NCBI GenBank assembly: GCA_019416685.1
Contig: DXWV01000029.1
Coordinates: 1 to 40,214 of the forward strand
Source of the DNA: Bacteroides sp.
GTDB lineage: Bacteria; Bacteroidota; Bacteroidia; Bacteroidales; Bacteroidaceae
DNA: 40,214 bases
Direction of reading: 5' to 3'
The notes beneath the pieces are model-generated. The model did no database searches. It was not told the origin of the DNA and was given only the letters and a program-made list of their open reading frames with translations. Position numbers and translations under genes: made by a program. Positions 1 to 8,427 of the stretch are shown here, one piece after another; positions within the stretch are counted from its first letter, which is position 1, and every line of letters starts with the position of its first letter.

Positions 1-90
1 ACTGTTTTTTCGGGCCGGATTATTTGGTCAGGTCTTAGAATTCTGTGGTGGGTTTTGACACATTTACATTTTTGGTGATGGTATAGTTTC
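1..90. other. Sequence downstream of the esterase operon
   Basis: No coding region, convincing terminator or repeat can be supported in this edge segment. It follows the stop codon of the esterase gene in the direction of transcription, so the end of the operon may lie here or beyond the window. Confidence 0.4.
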
Positions 91-1365
91 TTACTTTCCG
101 GTCAATTTGTCTATTAACCATTGATTGACTTTTACATTCTGTTCCGGATAACGCCAATGCCCGGTCTCCTTTAGCAGATAAAGCTCTTTGGGGGCTTCTA
201 TAACATTGTATGCACTATAAAATGAGGTAGGCGGACAAGTCTCATCACTATATCCCCAGGAATAAAATCCGGGAATATGAATAAAACGTGCAAAATTGAC
301 TACATCATAATAGGCCAGTGTCTGTGTTTCCTTAGGTGTAAGTTTTTCTACTCCAAACCAGCCTCCTGCCCGGTTATGTGCATATCCCGATATATCACAA
401 AGTGCCGGATAAAAAGCAGCCAGGTATTTCACCCTCGAATCAAGAGCAGCAGTAATCAGGGTCAGTGCTCCTCCCTGGCTTCCGCCATAAGCAGCCAGAT
501 TCTTGCCATCATACTGTGGAAGTGAGGCAATGAAATCGTTAGCCCGTATACAACCAAGGTATACACGGTTGTAATAGTATTCCTCCCGGTTATCCATACG
601 GTGATACATGTAGTTTTTGAGTGCTCCGGTTTGTAAGTTTGCATACGTTTCCGGTTTTAGGTCTAAAGGGATGCCATGAATTCCTATCCGGAATGTGATA
701 ACTCCCATACGTGCCAATTCTTTATCTCCGGTATGCTTTGCCACACCGGCTCCCGGCAGGCGCAAAACAGCAGGGAAACGTCCCTCTTTATTGGGAATAC
801 ATAATACTCCATACAGGTAATTGCCACGCGAATAATGGGATATTTTCACACGGTATACTTTTATTCCGGCATCGCTTTCTTCCGGTATAAATGTCATTTC
901 CGATTGCATAGGGTATTCTCGCATACGGGATACCTGACTGTCCCAGAAAGAACGGAAATCTTTTGGGAATAGAGTGGTAGGTCGTATCTTCTCGCAATCA
1001 TATGCAATGTTAATCAGATTGCGGTAGAGAAATCCGTCTATTATGGCCCTGACTTCACATGATAAGAAACCGGGGGAGCGTAGTCCAGCTGTTTCTATTA
1101 TGGCAGAACCGTTTTTTAGAAGTACAGAGTCTTGTTGTGTCGGAGGCATTTTTTCCGGACCTATTTTATATTCTATTTTTATATTTTTCAGTTTCTGCTG
1201 GTCTTGAAATAATGAAATAGTGAAACGTGCCACTTCGCCTACTTTATAATTCCAATCGTAGTGATCGGGTGTAATCTGAATGGTTACCAGGTCTTTATTC
1301 CCTTTTGCCGCTTGTGTGCTGATAGTAAAAAGGAATAAAACGGATAGGATAAATATTTTTTTCAT
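91..1365 (-). CDS. Secreted acetyl esterase, CE7 / acetylxylan esterase (AXE1) family
   Basis: This is an alpha/beta-hydrolase of the acetylxylan esterase / cephalosporin-C deacetylase family, which removes acetyl groups from sugars. A cleavable signal peptide is seen at residues 1-19 (ending STQA), so it acts in the periplasm or outside. Residues 25-125 form a beta-rich N-terminal domain and the hydrolase follows from about 130. The nucleophile elbow GGSQGG is at 294-299 (Ser296); the likely acid is Asp374 in GYSDET and the base His403 in TGHWRYP, so the triad looks complete. It is the last gene of the minus-strand operon, 2 bp after the phosphohexomutase. Within this locus it probably deacetylates the imported or surface-bound glycan; the actual substrate is not shown by the sequence. 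Confidence 0.85.
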   Translation of the reverse strand: MKKIFILSVLFLFTISTQAAKGNKDLVTIQITPDHYDWNYKVGEVARFTISLFQDQQKLKNIKIEYKIGPEKMPPTQQDSVLLKNGSAIIETAGLRSPGFLSCEVRAIIDGFLYRNLINIAYDCEKIRPTTLFPKDFRSFWDSQVSRMREYPMQSEMTFIPEESDAGIKVYRVKISHYSRGNYLYGVLCIPNKEGRFPAVLRLPGAGVAKHTGDKELARMGVITFRIGIHGIPLDLKPETYANLQTGALKNYMYHRMDNREEYYYNRVYLGCIRANDFIASLPQYDGKNLAAYGGSQGGALTLITAALDSRVKYLAAFYPALCDISGYAHNRAGGWFGVEKLTPKETQTLAYYDVVNFARFIHIPGFYSWGYSDETCPPTSFYSAYNVIEAPKELYLLKETGHWRYPEQNVKVNQWLIDKLTGK

Positions 1366-1367
1366 AT

Positions 1368-2816
1368 TTAATGTCTTGTTGGATTGGATATACTGTCGGA
1401 TACTTTAAAAAGCAGATTCTGACCGTATTGAAGCAGAGTAGCTACTTCTTCCCCCGTCTGTCCTTCTGCATAAAAACGAATGATATCTTCCGTTTCGGAA
1501 CTGCGGATTAACAGCCATCGGCAATCTCCTTCAAGAACGAATTTGAGTCCGTTTACAAGATTGCGGCTACTTAAAAACGGCAGAATCTTCCGGATTGCGA
1601 AGCCTGCTATTTCATGAGGCTGGTTTTGATGTAACCAGGGTAACAGTTCATTTTTATCCGGTTGTGTATAAACCATATCAATACGGTCATAATGTATGAT
1701 TCCCATCTTCTTTTGCTTCTCTTCCAAGTAGTCGGAAAGCTTGCAATAAGCTGATGCGGAAAGCATTTCAAGAAGCAATAATGAAGAGAATATGCCATCC
1801 CGTTCGGGGATGTGCATACCATAACCAAAACCTCCGCTTTCCTCGCCACCAAATGCTATGGGATGTGTAGTCATGATGTCGGCAATGTATTTGAAGCCGA
1901 CCTGGACTTCATATATGGGTGTTTGAGAGGATTCGAAGATACTGCGTACTTTGTCTGAGACAGAAGACGTTTTTACAATACCACCTGGTATTTGTTTTAC
2001 CCGTTTTAGATAGTCTACTAACAGTAGTATCGTATTTTGTGCCGATAGCCATTCACCTGTATCCAGACATACTCCTACCCTGTCGGCATCTCCGTCTGTT
2101 GCTACACCAAAAGCGAAATTTCCTTCTTTTAATGCTTCCTTTAGTGGCAGCAGGTTTTTTTCAATCGGTTCGGCCAGTCGTCCGTGAAAAGTTTCGGACG
2201 CTTCGGAGTATATGGTATCTGCCGGACAATTATGGGCATTCAGAATCTCCTTGATGAGCGTAAGCCCCGCCCCTCCCATGCTATCTGCCAATAGATGTAA
2301 TCCTGCTTTTTTTATTCTTTCAAAATCAATTAATTTTTCAATATGTTTTGTATAAGCTGGTATAAAATTCATAGAATGTATGTTCGATACAGAACGCCTT
2401 ATGGGGGATGTGTATAAATAACTTTCAACTTTTCGCGTGTCGTCTGAATTGAACGGACCTCCCAATCGTGATTTGAATTTAATTCCGTTGTATGAAGGAG
2501 GATTGTGTGAGGCGGTAATCATAACTCCGGCACAACAGCCAGAGTACAAAGTTGTATAAGACAATACCGGTGTTGGCGTGATGCGGTCGGATAATAATAC
2601 TTCTATATGGTTGCCTGACAGTACTTCGGCAAAAATTGTAGCGAATAATTGTGAGTTCCTGCGTGTGTCATAAGCCAAGGCTACACGGGGGAATTCTTCT
2701 TTATAATTGCTGTGTATAAAGTCTGCAAATGCCTGGGCTACCACTGATACGGTCTCTTGATTTATTTCCGTATCAATGTGCGCTCTCCAGCCATCTGTTC
2801 CAAAAAATATATTCAT
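1368..2816 (-). CDS. Phosphoglucomutase/phosphomannomutase family protein (alpha-D-phosphohexomutase)
   Basis: This cytoplasmic enzyme interconverts hexose 1- and 6-phosphates. All four superfamily loops are visible: the phosphoserine loop TASHNP (Ser103), the metal loop DGDADR (241-246), the sugar-specificity loop GGEESGG (323-329), and a C-terminal phosphate-contact loop RSSETE (438-443) that replaces the more usual R-P-S-G-T-E. At 482 residues its length is normal and there is no signal peptide. The GEESGG loop is typical of glucose/mannose enzymes, but whether it prefers Glc, Man or an amino sugar cannot be decided by eye. It lies between the NanE-type epimerase and the esterase in one operon, which suggests it handles the phosphosugar entering through the adjacent antiporter. 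Confidence 0.88.
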   Translation of the reverse strand: MNIFFGTDGWRAHIDTEINQETVSVVAQAFADFIHSNYKEEFPRVALAYDTRRNSQLFATIFAEVLSGNHIEVLLSDRITPTPVLSYTTLYSGCCAGVMITASHNPPSYNGIKFKSRLGGPFNSDDTRKVESYLYTSPIRRSVSNIHSMNFIPAYTKHIEKLIDFERIKKAGLHLLADSMGGAGLTLIKEILNAHNCPADTIYSEASETFHGRLAEPIEKNLLPLKEALKEGNFAFGVATDGDADRVGVCLDTGEWLSAQNTILLLVDYLKRVKQIPGGIVKTSSVSDKVRSIFESSQTPIYEVQVGFKYIADIMTTHPIAFGGEESGGFGYGMHIPERDGIFSSLLLLEMLSASAYCKLSDYLEEKQKKMGIIHYDRIDMVYTQPDKNELLPWLHQNQPHEIAGFAIRKILPFLSSRNLVNGLKFVLEGDCRWLLIRSSETEDIIRFYAEGQTGEEVATLLQYGQNLLFKVSDSISNPTRH

Positions 2817-2845
2817 GTTTTTTTATTGTTTAATGTTTCTGACTG

Positions 2846-3550
2846 TTAGAGAATATTTACCTGTTGCAGGGCTTCCGAAAACCATTTCGTGATAAGGTGG
2901 GGGCGTGTAATGGCTGAGCCTACAACAACTGCCCAGGCACCGTTTTCAATACCTTTCGCAGCTTCAAGGGGGGTATTATAGCGTCCTTCGGCAAATACAG
3001 GACACTCGGGGAGAGCATTGACACATTGGCGCAGTATTTCCAAAGAAGGGCCGCTATGGGTTTCTTCTACTGTATACGGAGTATAACCGCATAGGGTAGT
3101 TGATACACAATCAGCACCGGCTTCCCGGCATGCTATGGCTTCGTCAACGGTTGATATGTCCGACATTATTTTTACTCCTGTATATTTCTTTTTTAGATTC
3201 CGGATATATTCCGGTCCGGTAAGTCCATTTTCCCGTAGGCGGAAGGTACCGTCCACGGCAATCAGTGGTGTACCGATTGCAATAAGTGCTTCTACTTCCT
3301 TGAATGAACCGGTAATACGTACAAATCCGTCCGGGAAATGAGATTTTGTCAGACCGATTACCGGCAAATGGCTGTGTCTGATGAGATAGTCTGTTTTTTC
3401 TATGCCGCAGGAACGGATGCCGGCAGCACCTCCTTGCGCGGCACATTGAGCAAATGCTCCTACTCCTTCGGGCGAATTAAAGGGTGAACCTTCCTCGGCC
3501 TGACACGAAACGATGAGCCGGCCTTTAACTTTTTGAAATATGTCAATCAT
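2846..3550 (-). CDS. nanE: N-acylmannosamine-6-phosphate 2-epimerase (NanE type)
   Basis: This TIM-barrel epimerase converts N-acetylmannosamine-6-phosphate to GlcNAc-6-phosphate in the cytoplasm. The 234-residue length and the strand pattern LIVSCQ, GAAGIR, VIGLTK, IAVDGT, KIMSDIST, CVSTTLCGYT, VFAEGR and VVVGSAIT match the NanE family throughout. The family's catalytic Lys corresponds to Lys69 (LTKSHFPD) and the catalytic Glu to Glu188 (FAEGRYNTP). In classical sialic-acid operons NanE sits with an aldolase and a ManNAc kinase; neither is present here. Instead it sits with an organophosphate antiporter and two secreted EEP proteins. It is spaced 29 bp from the downstream mutase and 22 bp from the upstream EEP gene, so they are probably co-transcribed. 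Confidence 0.9.
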   Translation of the reverse strand: MIDIFQKVKGRLIVSCQAEEGSPFNSPEGVGAFAQCAAQGGAAGIRSCGIEKTDYLIRHSHLPVIGLTKSHFPDGFVRITGSFKEVEALIAIGTPLIAVDGTFRLRENGLTGPEYIRNLKKKYTGVKIMSDISTVDEAIACREAGADCVSTTLCGYTPYTVEETHSGPSLEILRQCVNALPECPVFAEGRYNTPLEAAKGIENGAWAVVVGSAITRPHLITKWFSEALQQVNIL

Positions 3551-3572
3551 TGTTTTTCTTTATAGTAAGTTA

Positions 3573-4412
3573 TTAAAAATCAACACTAATAACTATGGGA
3601 TAATGATCCGACATATAAACCGGATCTGAATTTTTAGTGAGAGTTATTGCTTTGATTACCGATATATATTCATTTACAAAAATATAATCTATCTGCGAAG
3701 GCGGATACAATTTACCATAACTGTGTGCTGTCCCTGCCGGTCCTGATTTCTCTGTCGCAATTTCCCGTGAGTTACTGAATTCACTGAGAAAAGTGTGAAT
3801 GGGGGGAGTCTCGGGAGTACTGTTCATATCTCCTGTAATGAACACGGCTTCTTCGGTTGTCATTTCCTTTATTTTCCGGCAGATTAACCGGGCACCTTCT
3901 AACTTGGCAACCTCTCCAACGTGGTCGAGGTGAGTATTAAACACGTAAAAGCTACGGCAGTTTTCTATATCCCTGAATTTAGCCCACGTACAAATGCGGG
4001 GAAACTTACCGTCCCATCCCCGGCTGACAATATCCGGAGTTTCGGATAACCAGAATGTTCCGTAATCCAATACATTCAGTTTTTTCTTGTTGTAGAAGAT
4101 GGGAGTAAATACATCGTTGTCCGGTGTACCCTGGCCGGATACCCCAAGCCATTCGTAAATACCGATGGATAAGAAATCCTGTATCTGATCGATAAGTGGT
4201 TCCTGCATGCATACAATATCATACTGAGAATTACTGAATTCTCTGATTACCATTTTTTTCCGGTTCGACCAGGCATTCACTCCGGTGTCCATATTCGAAC
4301 CGCGAATATTAAAGCTGCAGATTGTAATTTCGGTTTCGTAATTTTCACCATGTACCGGTAGCCATGACAGACCCAGGCAAATAAAGAGTGATATATATAT
4401 TCTGAAAGTCAT
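3573..4412 (-). CDS. Secreted endonuclease/exonuclease/phosphatase (EEP) family protein, copy 1
   Basis: This is a metal-dependent phosphoesterase of the EEP fold (DNase I / sphingomyelinase / inositol-phosphatase superfamily). A signal peptide covers residues 1-22. The catalytic and metal motifs are complete: FNIRG (34-38), MQEP with Glu71, NTHLDH with His161, TGDMNS with Asp195 and Asn197, IDYIFV with Asp242, and SDHYPI with Asp269/His270. EEP proteins cleave phosphodiesters or phosphomonoesters in nucleic acids, lipids or other molecules, and the motifs do not identify the substrate. Being exported and encoded with a phosphosugar antiporter makes a role in releasing phosphosugars plausible (inference). 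It is a diverged tandem duplicate of the neighbouring upstream gene. Confidence 0.85.
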   Translation of the reverse strand: MTFRIYISLFICLGLSWLPVHGENYETEITICSFNIRGSNMDTGVNAWSNRKKMVIREFSNSQYDIVCMQEPLIDQIQDFLSIGIYEWLGVSGQGTPDNDVFTPIFYNKKKLNVLDYGTFWLSETPDIVSRGWDGKFPRICTWAKFRDIENCRSFYVFNTHLDHVGEVAKLEGARLICRKIKEMTTEEAVFITGDMNSTPETPPIHTFLSEFSNSREIATEKSGPAGTAHSYGKLYPPSQIDYIFVNEYISVIKAITLTKNSDPVYMSDHYPIVISVDF

Positions 4413-4433
4413 ATCTGAGATCTTTTTATTGAG

Positions 4434-5264
4434 TTATAACCGGGCGTTGATAAATACAGGGTAGTGATCAGATGGAAAAAAGCCATTTGGATAATGCTCG
4501 TCGTCGGCTTCATATTCTGATACTGTGATTTTATCATTTACAAAGATGTAGTCGATACGTACAGGCTCTACTTGCCCGAAATTGTGAGCCGTACCTACCG
4601 GTCCTGAGATATGGGGAGCAATAAACCGGGAATCTTTATAGTGAGAAGTATACTCTTTGTAGGCATCGGTTGTATCGAAACTGTTCATATCTCCGCATAT
4701 AAAGAGCGGGGAGTTTCCGGCAAACTTCCGGGCCTGTGAACAGACCAGAGCAGCGCCTTCTTGTTGTGCTATACGGCCTTTATGGTCGAGGTGAGTATTG
4801 AAAACATAGAATATCTTTCCGCTTTTACGGTCACGGAACTTGGCCCATGTGCAATAACGATCATACTTTCCGTCCCATCCTTTTGAAAAAGGAGCCATTG
4901 TTTCGGACAACCAGAACATTTCATTATGCAATAGTTCAAAACGCTCTGCTTTATAGAAAATAGGGTTGTAAAGTCCTCGGATTCCTACGAAAGCATAGCC
5001 CGTGGCCTTTTCTATATCTTCAAGCTGATTGGCTAATACTTCCTGCATACATACGATATCAAAATCGTGATGTTTTATTATTTTGCATAAGGAGTCTTTT
5101 CGGAATTTCCAGGAGTTAATACCGTCATTGGGCAGATCTCCCCGAATGTTATAAGTACAAAAACGGATGTTACAATCAGTAGTCTTATTCTTTCCCTGAA
5201 CGGAGGAAATAATTCCTGTTGAGACGAATAGTAAGATAAATAGGATTTGAAATACTCTTTTCAT
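4434..5264 (-). CDS. Secreted endonuclease/exonuclease/phosphatase (EEP) family protein, copy 2
   Basis: This is a second EEP-fold phosphoesterase with a signal peptide (residues 1-24) and all expected motifs: YNIRG, MQEV with Glu75, NTHLDH with His158, CGDMNS with Asp192/Asn194, IDYIFV with Asp238, and SDHYPV with Asp266/His267. It shares long blocks with copy 1, for example SWKFRK/AWSNRK, FWLSET, GWDGK, CTWAKFRD and GPVGTAH/GPAGTAH, so the two arose by tandem duplication. Copy 1 has a slightly longer loop before its PIFYNK block. Both sets of active-site residues are kept, which suggests two active enzymes with different specificity rather than decay. The gene lies 19 bp after the antiporter gene and 21 bp before copy 1. 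Confidence 0.85.
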   Translation of the reverse strand: MKRVFQILFILLFVSTGIISSVQGKNKTTDCNIRFCTYNIRGDLPNDGINSWKFRKDSLCKIIKHHDFDIVCMQEVLANQLEDIEKATGYAFVGIRGLYNPIFYKAERFELLHNEMFWLSETMAPFSKGWDGKYDRYCTWAKFRDRKSGKIFYVFNTHLDHKGRIAQQEGAALVCSQARKFAGNSPLFICGDMNSFDTTDAYKEYTSHYKDSRFIAPHISGPVGTAHNFGQVEPVRIDYIFVNDKITVSEYEADDEHYPNGFFPSDHYPVFINARL

Positions 5265-5283
5265 GATTTATATTGTTTAGTAG

Positions 5284-6552
5284 TTAATTTTTTCTTTTTG
5301 CACTCCAGATTATTATCAGGAATAGTAAGGATATGAAAGCTGCGGAAAGCCAGAAAATACGTATGGCGGAGAAATCATAGATAGGGTTTCCGTTGATGAT
5401 AACTTTACGTGATTCTATCAGGAAGCCACTGACTACGTCTTGTAAGCCGGCTGCTATATAACTGGCTATTCCGATGACTCCTACTGCTGCACCGGTTGCC
5501 TCTTTGGGAGCTATGTCTATGGCCATGAGTCCTCCCAAAAAACATAACAGAATACCGATGGATATGCCAAACAGTATCATAGAAATAATGTCCAGAACCT
5601 CACAGTGCTGCGGACCGAATAGAAATAGTATCAATGCAAGCAGATTGAGCAAACTGAACAAACAAGCCGGTATGGTCCGGTTACTGTGGAATAGCTTGTC
5701 GGATAGGAGACCGGAAAATACGGTACCTACAATGCCACAAACCGAACTGACTGATACGAGGGTACTGGCAGTTACAATATTGTAACCTTTTTCTATTTCG
5801 AAATAATATACTCCCCAGCTATTTACGGCATACCGGCTGATGTACATAAATGCACTGGCAAGTGCGAGCATCCATATCATCGGGCTTTTTAAGACTTCAA
5901 GCTGCTTACTTTTAACGGATGAGGTTGTTTGCTTTTCTGCAGAACCGGATGGGATTACTTTCCATTCGGGAGGAGCCGGTTTTAAGAAAATGAATATTAG
6001 AGCGACTCCTGCAGCCCCCAGGCATGCAGCGCTCATAAATCCCCACTGCCATCCTAAAGCACCAACGATGAATGATGTGAAGATAAAGGTAAGTGCTTCT
6101 CCTATGTTGTGACTGGCACTCCAGAAGCCATATACCGTTCCGCGTTCTTTTTCCGTAAACCAACGGTTTAACGCAATAACACTACAGGGCCCGCCTACTG
6201 ACTGAAACCAACCGTTTACCGCCCAAAGTATGACAAATGCCCAGAATGGTACGGCAAATCCGAGTGCGGCATTTACTAAGGCAGCCACGAGAAGTCCACC
6301 TGCCATCAGATAACGCACATTTACCCGGTCGGCTAAAAAACCATTGACAAATTTCCCGATTGCATAGGAGAAAAATAAAGCCGAACCGATTATGCCTAAC
6401 TCTGTCTCAGTAAGATAACCGCTATCTACTATTGGCTTTTTGACCACATTCAGACTCAGCCGGCAAACATAGAAAAGCCCATAACCTAAAGTTGCTGCTG
6501 TAAATACAGCCCATTTGGTCCGATTCGTTCGATTTTGTTGAGTACGATTCAT
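5284..6552 (-). CDS. Organophosphate:phosphate antiporter family (OPA, GlpT/UhpT-like) MFS transporter
   Basis: This 422-residue, roughly 12-helix inner-membrane transporter belongs to the MFS family that exchanges inorganic phosphate for sugar phosphates or glycerol-3-phosphate. The family pattern is clear: YGLFYVCRLSLNV near the N-terminus, FSYAIGKFVNGFLADR, WFTEKERGTVYGFWSASHNIG and YISRYAVNSWG. From memory of GlpT, its phosphate-binding Arg45 and Arg269 and its His165 line up with Arg31, Arg240 and His148 here, so the phospho-substrate site looks intact. A polar loop at about 195-218 separates the two halves. It is encoded 4 bp after a sorting-domain protein and directly before two secreted phosphoesterases and a ManNAc-6-P epimerase. 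A sensor role like UhpC is possible but less likely in this context. Confidence 0.85.
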   Translation of the reverse strand: MNRTQQNRTNRTKWAVFTAATLGYGLFYVCRLSLNVVKKPIVDSGYLTETELGIIGSALFFSYAIGKFVNGFLADRVNVRYLMAGGLLVAALVNAALGFAVPFWAFVILWAVNGWFQSVGGPCSVIALNRWFTEKERGTVYGFWSASHNIGEALTFIFTSFIVGALGWQWGFMSAACLGAAGVALIFIFLKPAPPEWKVIPSGSAEKQTTSSVKSKQLEVLKSPMIWMLALASAFMYISRYAVNSWGVYYFEIEKGYNIVTASTLVSVSSVCGIVGTVFSGLLSDKLFHSNRTIPACLFSLLNLLALILFLFGPQHCEVLDIISMILFGISIGILLCFLGGLMAIDIAPKEATGAAVGVIGIASYIAAGLQDVVSGFLIESRKVIINGNPIYDFSAIRIFWLSAAFISLLFLIIIWSAKRKN

Positions 6553-6556
6553 TTTC

Positions 6557-8359
6557 CTATTTTTTGATTATTTTCTTTGACAGGATACTCTGTTCTGAAA
6601 TACATTTGATAATATAAACTCCTTGAGGTAAATGGGATATATGAACTGCTTCGGAAGTATCCTGAAGGGTATGGTCAACCATTAATTGTCCTTGTACCGA
6701 TATAATCTGAAGTCGTATTTTTTCCGTTAAACCTTTAATGAAAAACTCATCTTCCACCGGATTCGGATAGACCTGGAATCTGGTCTCTTCAGTTTCTGCA
6801 TAACCTACTCCTCCATTAGATTCTACCTGTAACATACAAGCGGATTCCGAACTGTCTCCAAGTTCGTCGGTACCTCGTATTGCCAGAGGAAAAGAACCAC
6901 TTTCAGAAGGAGTACCCGATAAATCTCCTTGAGATGAAAAATACATGCCGGAAGGCAAATGACCGGAAAGTAATTGATAGGTCACTTTTCGTGAACCGCC
7001 CCGGTGATAAATACAATTGTGGTAAGAAACTCCTTCTTGTGCCGGTATCACATGATTGGTGAATATCCGAATATGCGTGTAAGAGGCTAAAACGACATTA
7101 TTACCCGATCCGATTGCTTCTAACGGGAATGCGGTTGTCCCGGCCAGAGTCAGGTTGGTAGTATTGTAAATAGTACCGTATTCGTTGGCTTCTTTGAAAT
7201 TGGTCAGCGTAAATATACGGTGCTCTTTTGCATCCGGTATAAATAATAGATCGGTTATTTCCTCGTCTGTTTTATTACCGAAACGTTTTACATTCAATAC
7301 CTGATTTTCGGAAGATAATTTTACGATAAAAGCATCTTTCGCACCTTTATCAGGGAGGTTATATCGATTATCTCCGGATGGGTTAAAGATTACTTTTCCC
7401 ATACAATAACCTCCTGCGTATATTTCATCGTTATCGTTGACGTATAAGGTATTGATTGCCGTATTTTTGCCTGTAGATGTTCCTCCGGCTGTATATATGG
7501 ATGAGTAACTACCGTCCGGATTGAGTATGATGCACAAAGCATGCTGCGTCCCCGTGGATGTAGTAGTTTGTGTGGAAGAACCGATGGAGAGTTGCTGACT
7601 GGTTGTAGAACCGGACAATATGAGTTTACCGTCACTCAGGCATGCTATGTCGGAGATTGTTTCATTTCCTGCTCCTATTATCGGGCAAGTCCATTTTTTT
7701 TTGCCGGATGTATTATAACGGCTAACAAATATATTTGTGTGTTTTGTGGCTGTTTCCTGATATTCTCCGGCAATAATTATATCCGTACCATCGATCTCTA
7801 TTTTTTTGCCGGAGGCGGATAAGTAATCCTCTTCAGCAGAATACCACAGTTGTTTTCCGGATAGAGTATAAGCAGCTACGAAACACTTCTCTTCCGAACT
7901 TCCGCAGAGATATACTGTTTGGTTGAATAATGCAAAATCCAGAATGATAAAGCTTGTATTTCTTTCAAACGAGACAGATGAAGACACCACTCCTTCCGGA
8001 GATACCGAGTATAATTTTTCGTTTCCGTCATTTCCGGTAAGAAGCCATAGTACTCCCGCCTCATCGGATACTGCAGATTTCACCTGTGATTCATTTTCAA
8101 TTTTGATTAAACATTCACGAATACCTTGTACCGAATATCTGGCAGCAAAAATAGCCGGTAGTCCGGACATCAGTCCGGTTTCCGTATTGGAGATGAGCTC
8201 TCCGCTAAATTCTCCTGTCAGCCAGATGTTATCACCGTCCGGTACTATCTGTCGCCCGTATGCAGTCGTTATACTTCCGAAGTGATGAACCGTTTCGGGC
8301 TGTTGGGCATACGATACAGTACAAATAGAGAGTATAATGATGATTAGAATTTTGTTCAT
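6557..8359 (-). CDS. Secreted beta-propeller-like protein with putative Ig-like and C-terminal sorting domains
   Basis: The start is placed at 8359 because MNKILIIIILSICTVSYAQ is a good signal peptide; the in-frame ATG 17 codons upstream (8410) would put charged and aromatic residues before it. The roughly 600-residue product has degenerate repeats (for example DAFIVKLSSENQVL, NIFVSRYNTSGKKKW) like SBBP/beta-propeller repeats. A putative Ig-like segment (LLSGHLPSGMYFSSQGDLSGTPSESG) and a type-A secretion tail (VYPNPVEDEFFI ... QGVYIIKCISEQSILSKKIIKK) follow. No enzymatic motif was found. It is the second of two related proteins directly after SusD, the position where surface glycan-binding proteins are usually encoded, so a substrate-binding role on the cell surface is reasonable but unproven. 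Confidence 0.75.
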   Translation of the reverse strand: MNKILIIIILSICTVSYAQQPETVHHFGSITTAYGRQIVPDGDNIWLTGEFSGELISNTETGLMSGLPAIFAARYSVQGIRECLIKIENESQVKSAVSDEAGVLWLLTGNDGNEKLYSVSPEGVVSSSVSFERNTSFIILDFALFNQTVYLCGSSEEKCFVAAYTLSGKQLWYSAEEDYLSASGKKIEIDGTDIIIAGEYQETATKHTNIFVSRYNTSGKKKWTCPIIGAGNETISDIACLSDGKLILSGSTTSQQLSIGSSTQTTTSTGTQHALCIILNPDGSYSSIYTAGGTSTGKNTAINTLYVNDNDEIYAGGYCMGKVIFNPSGDNRYNLPDKGAKDAFIVKLSSENQVLNVKRFGNKTDEEITDLLFIPDAKEHRIFTLTNFKEANEYGTIYNTTNLTLAGTTAFPLEAIGSGNNVVLASYTHIRIFTNHVIPAQEGVSYHNCIYHRGGSRKVTYQLLSGHLPSGMYFSSQGDLSGTPSESGSFPLAIRGTDELGDSSESACMLQVESNGGVGYAETEETRFQVYPNPVEDEFFIKGLTEKIRLQIISVQGQLMVDHTLQDTSEAVHISHLPQGVYIIKCISEQSILSKKIIKK

Positions 8360-8427
8360 GATATACATATCGTAGGGAAAGAATACCCGGAATTCGGTCG
8401 TACCGGGCATTCTTTCATTGATTAATA

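Noticed and set aside
1919..2254. 111-codon plus-strand open frame inside the phosphohexomutase gene
   Set aside because: It lies wholly antisense to a well-supported gene, has no recognisable domain and no promoter or signal peptide.
2846..3550. Classical sialic-acid (Nan) utilisation operon
   Set aside because: Only the epimerase is present; no aldolase, kinase, sialidase or sialic-acid transporter was found in the window.
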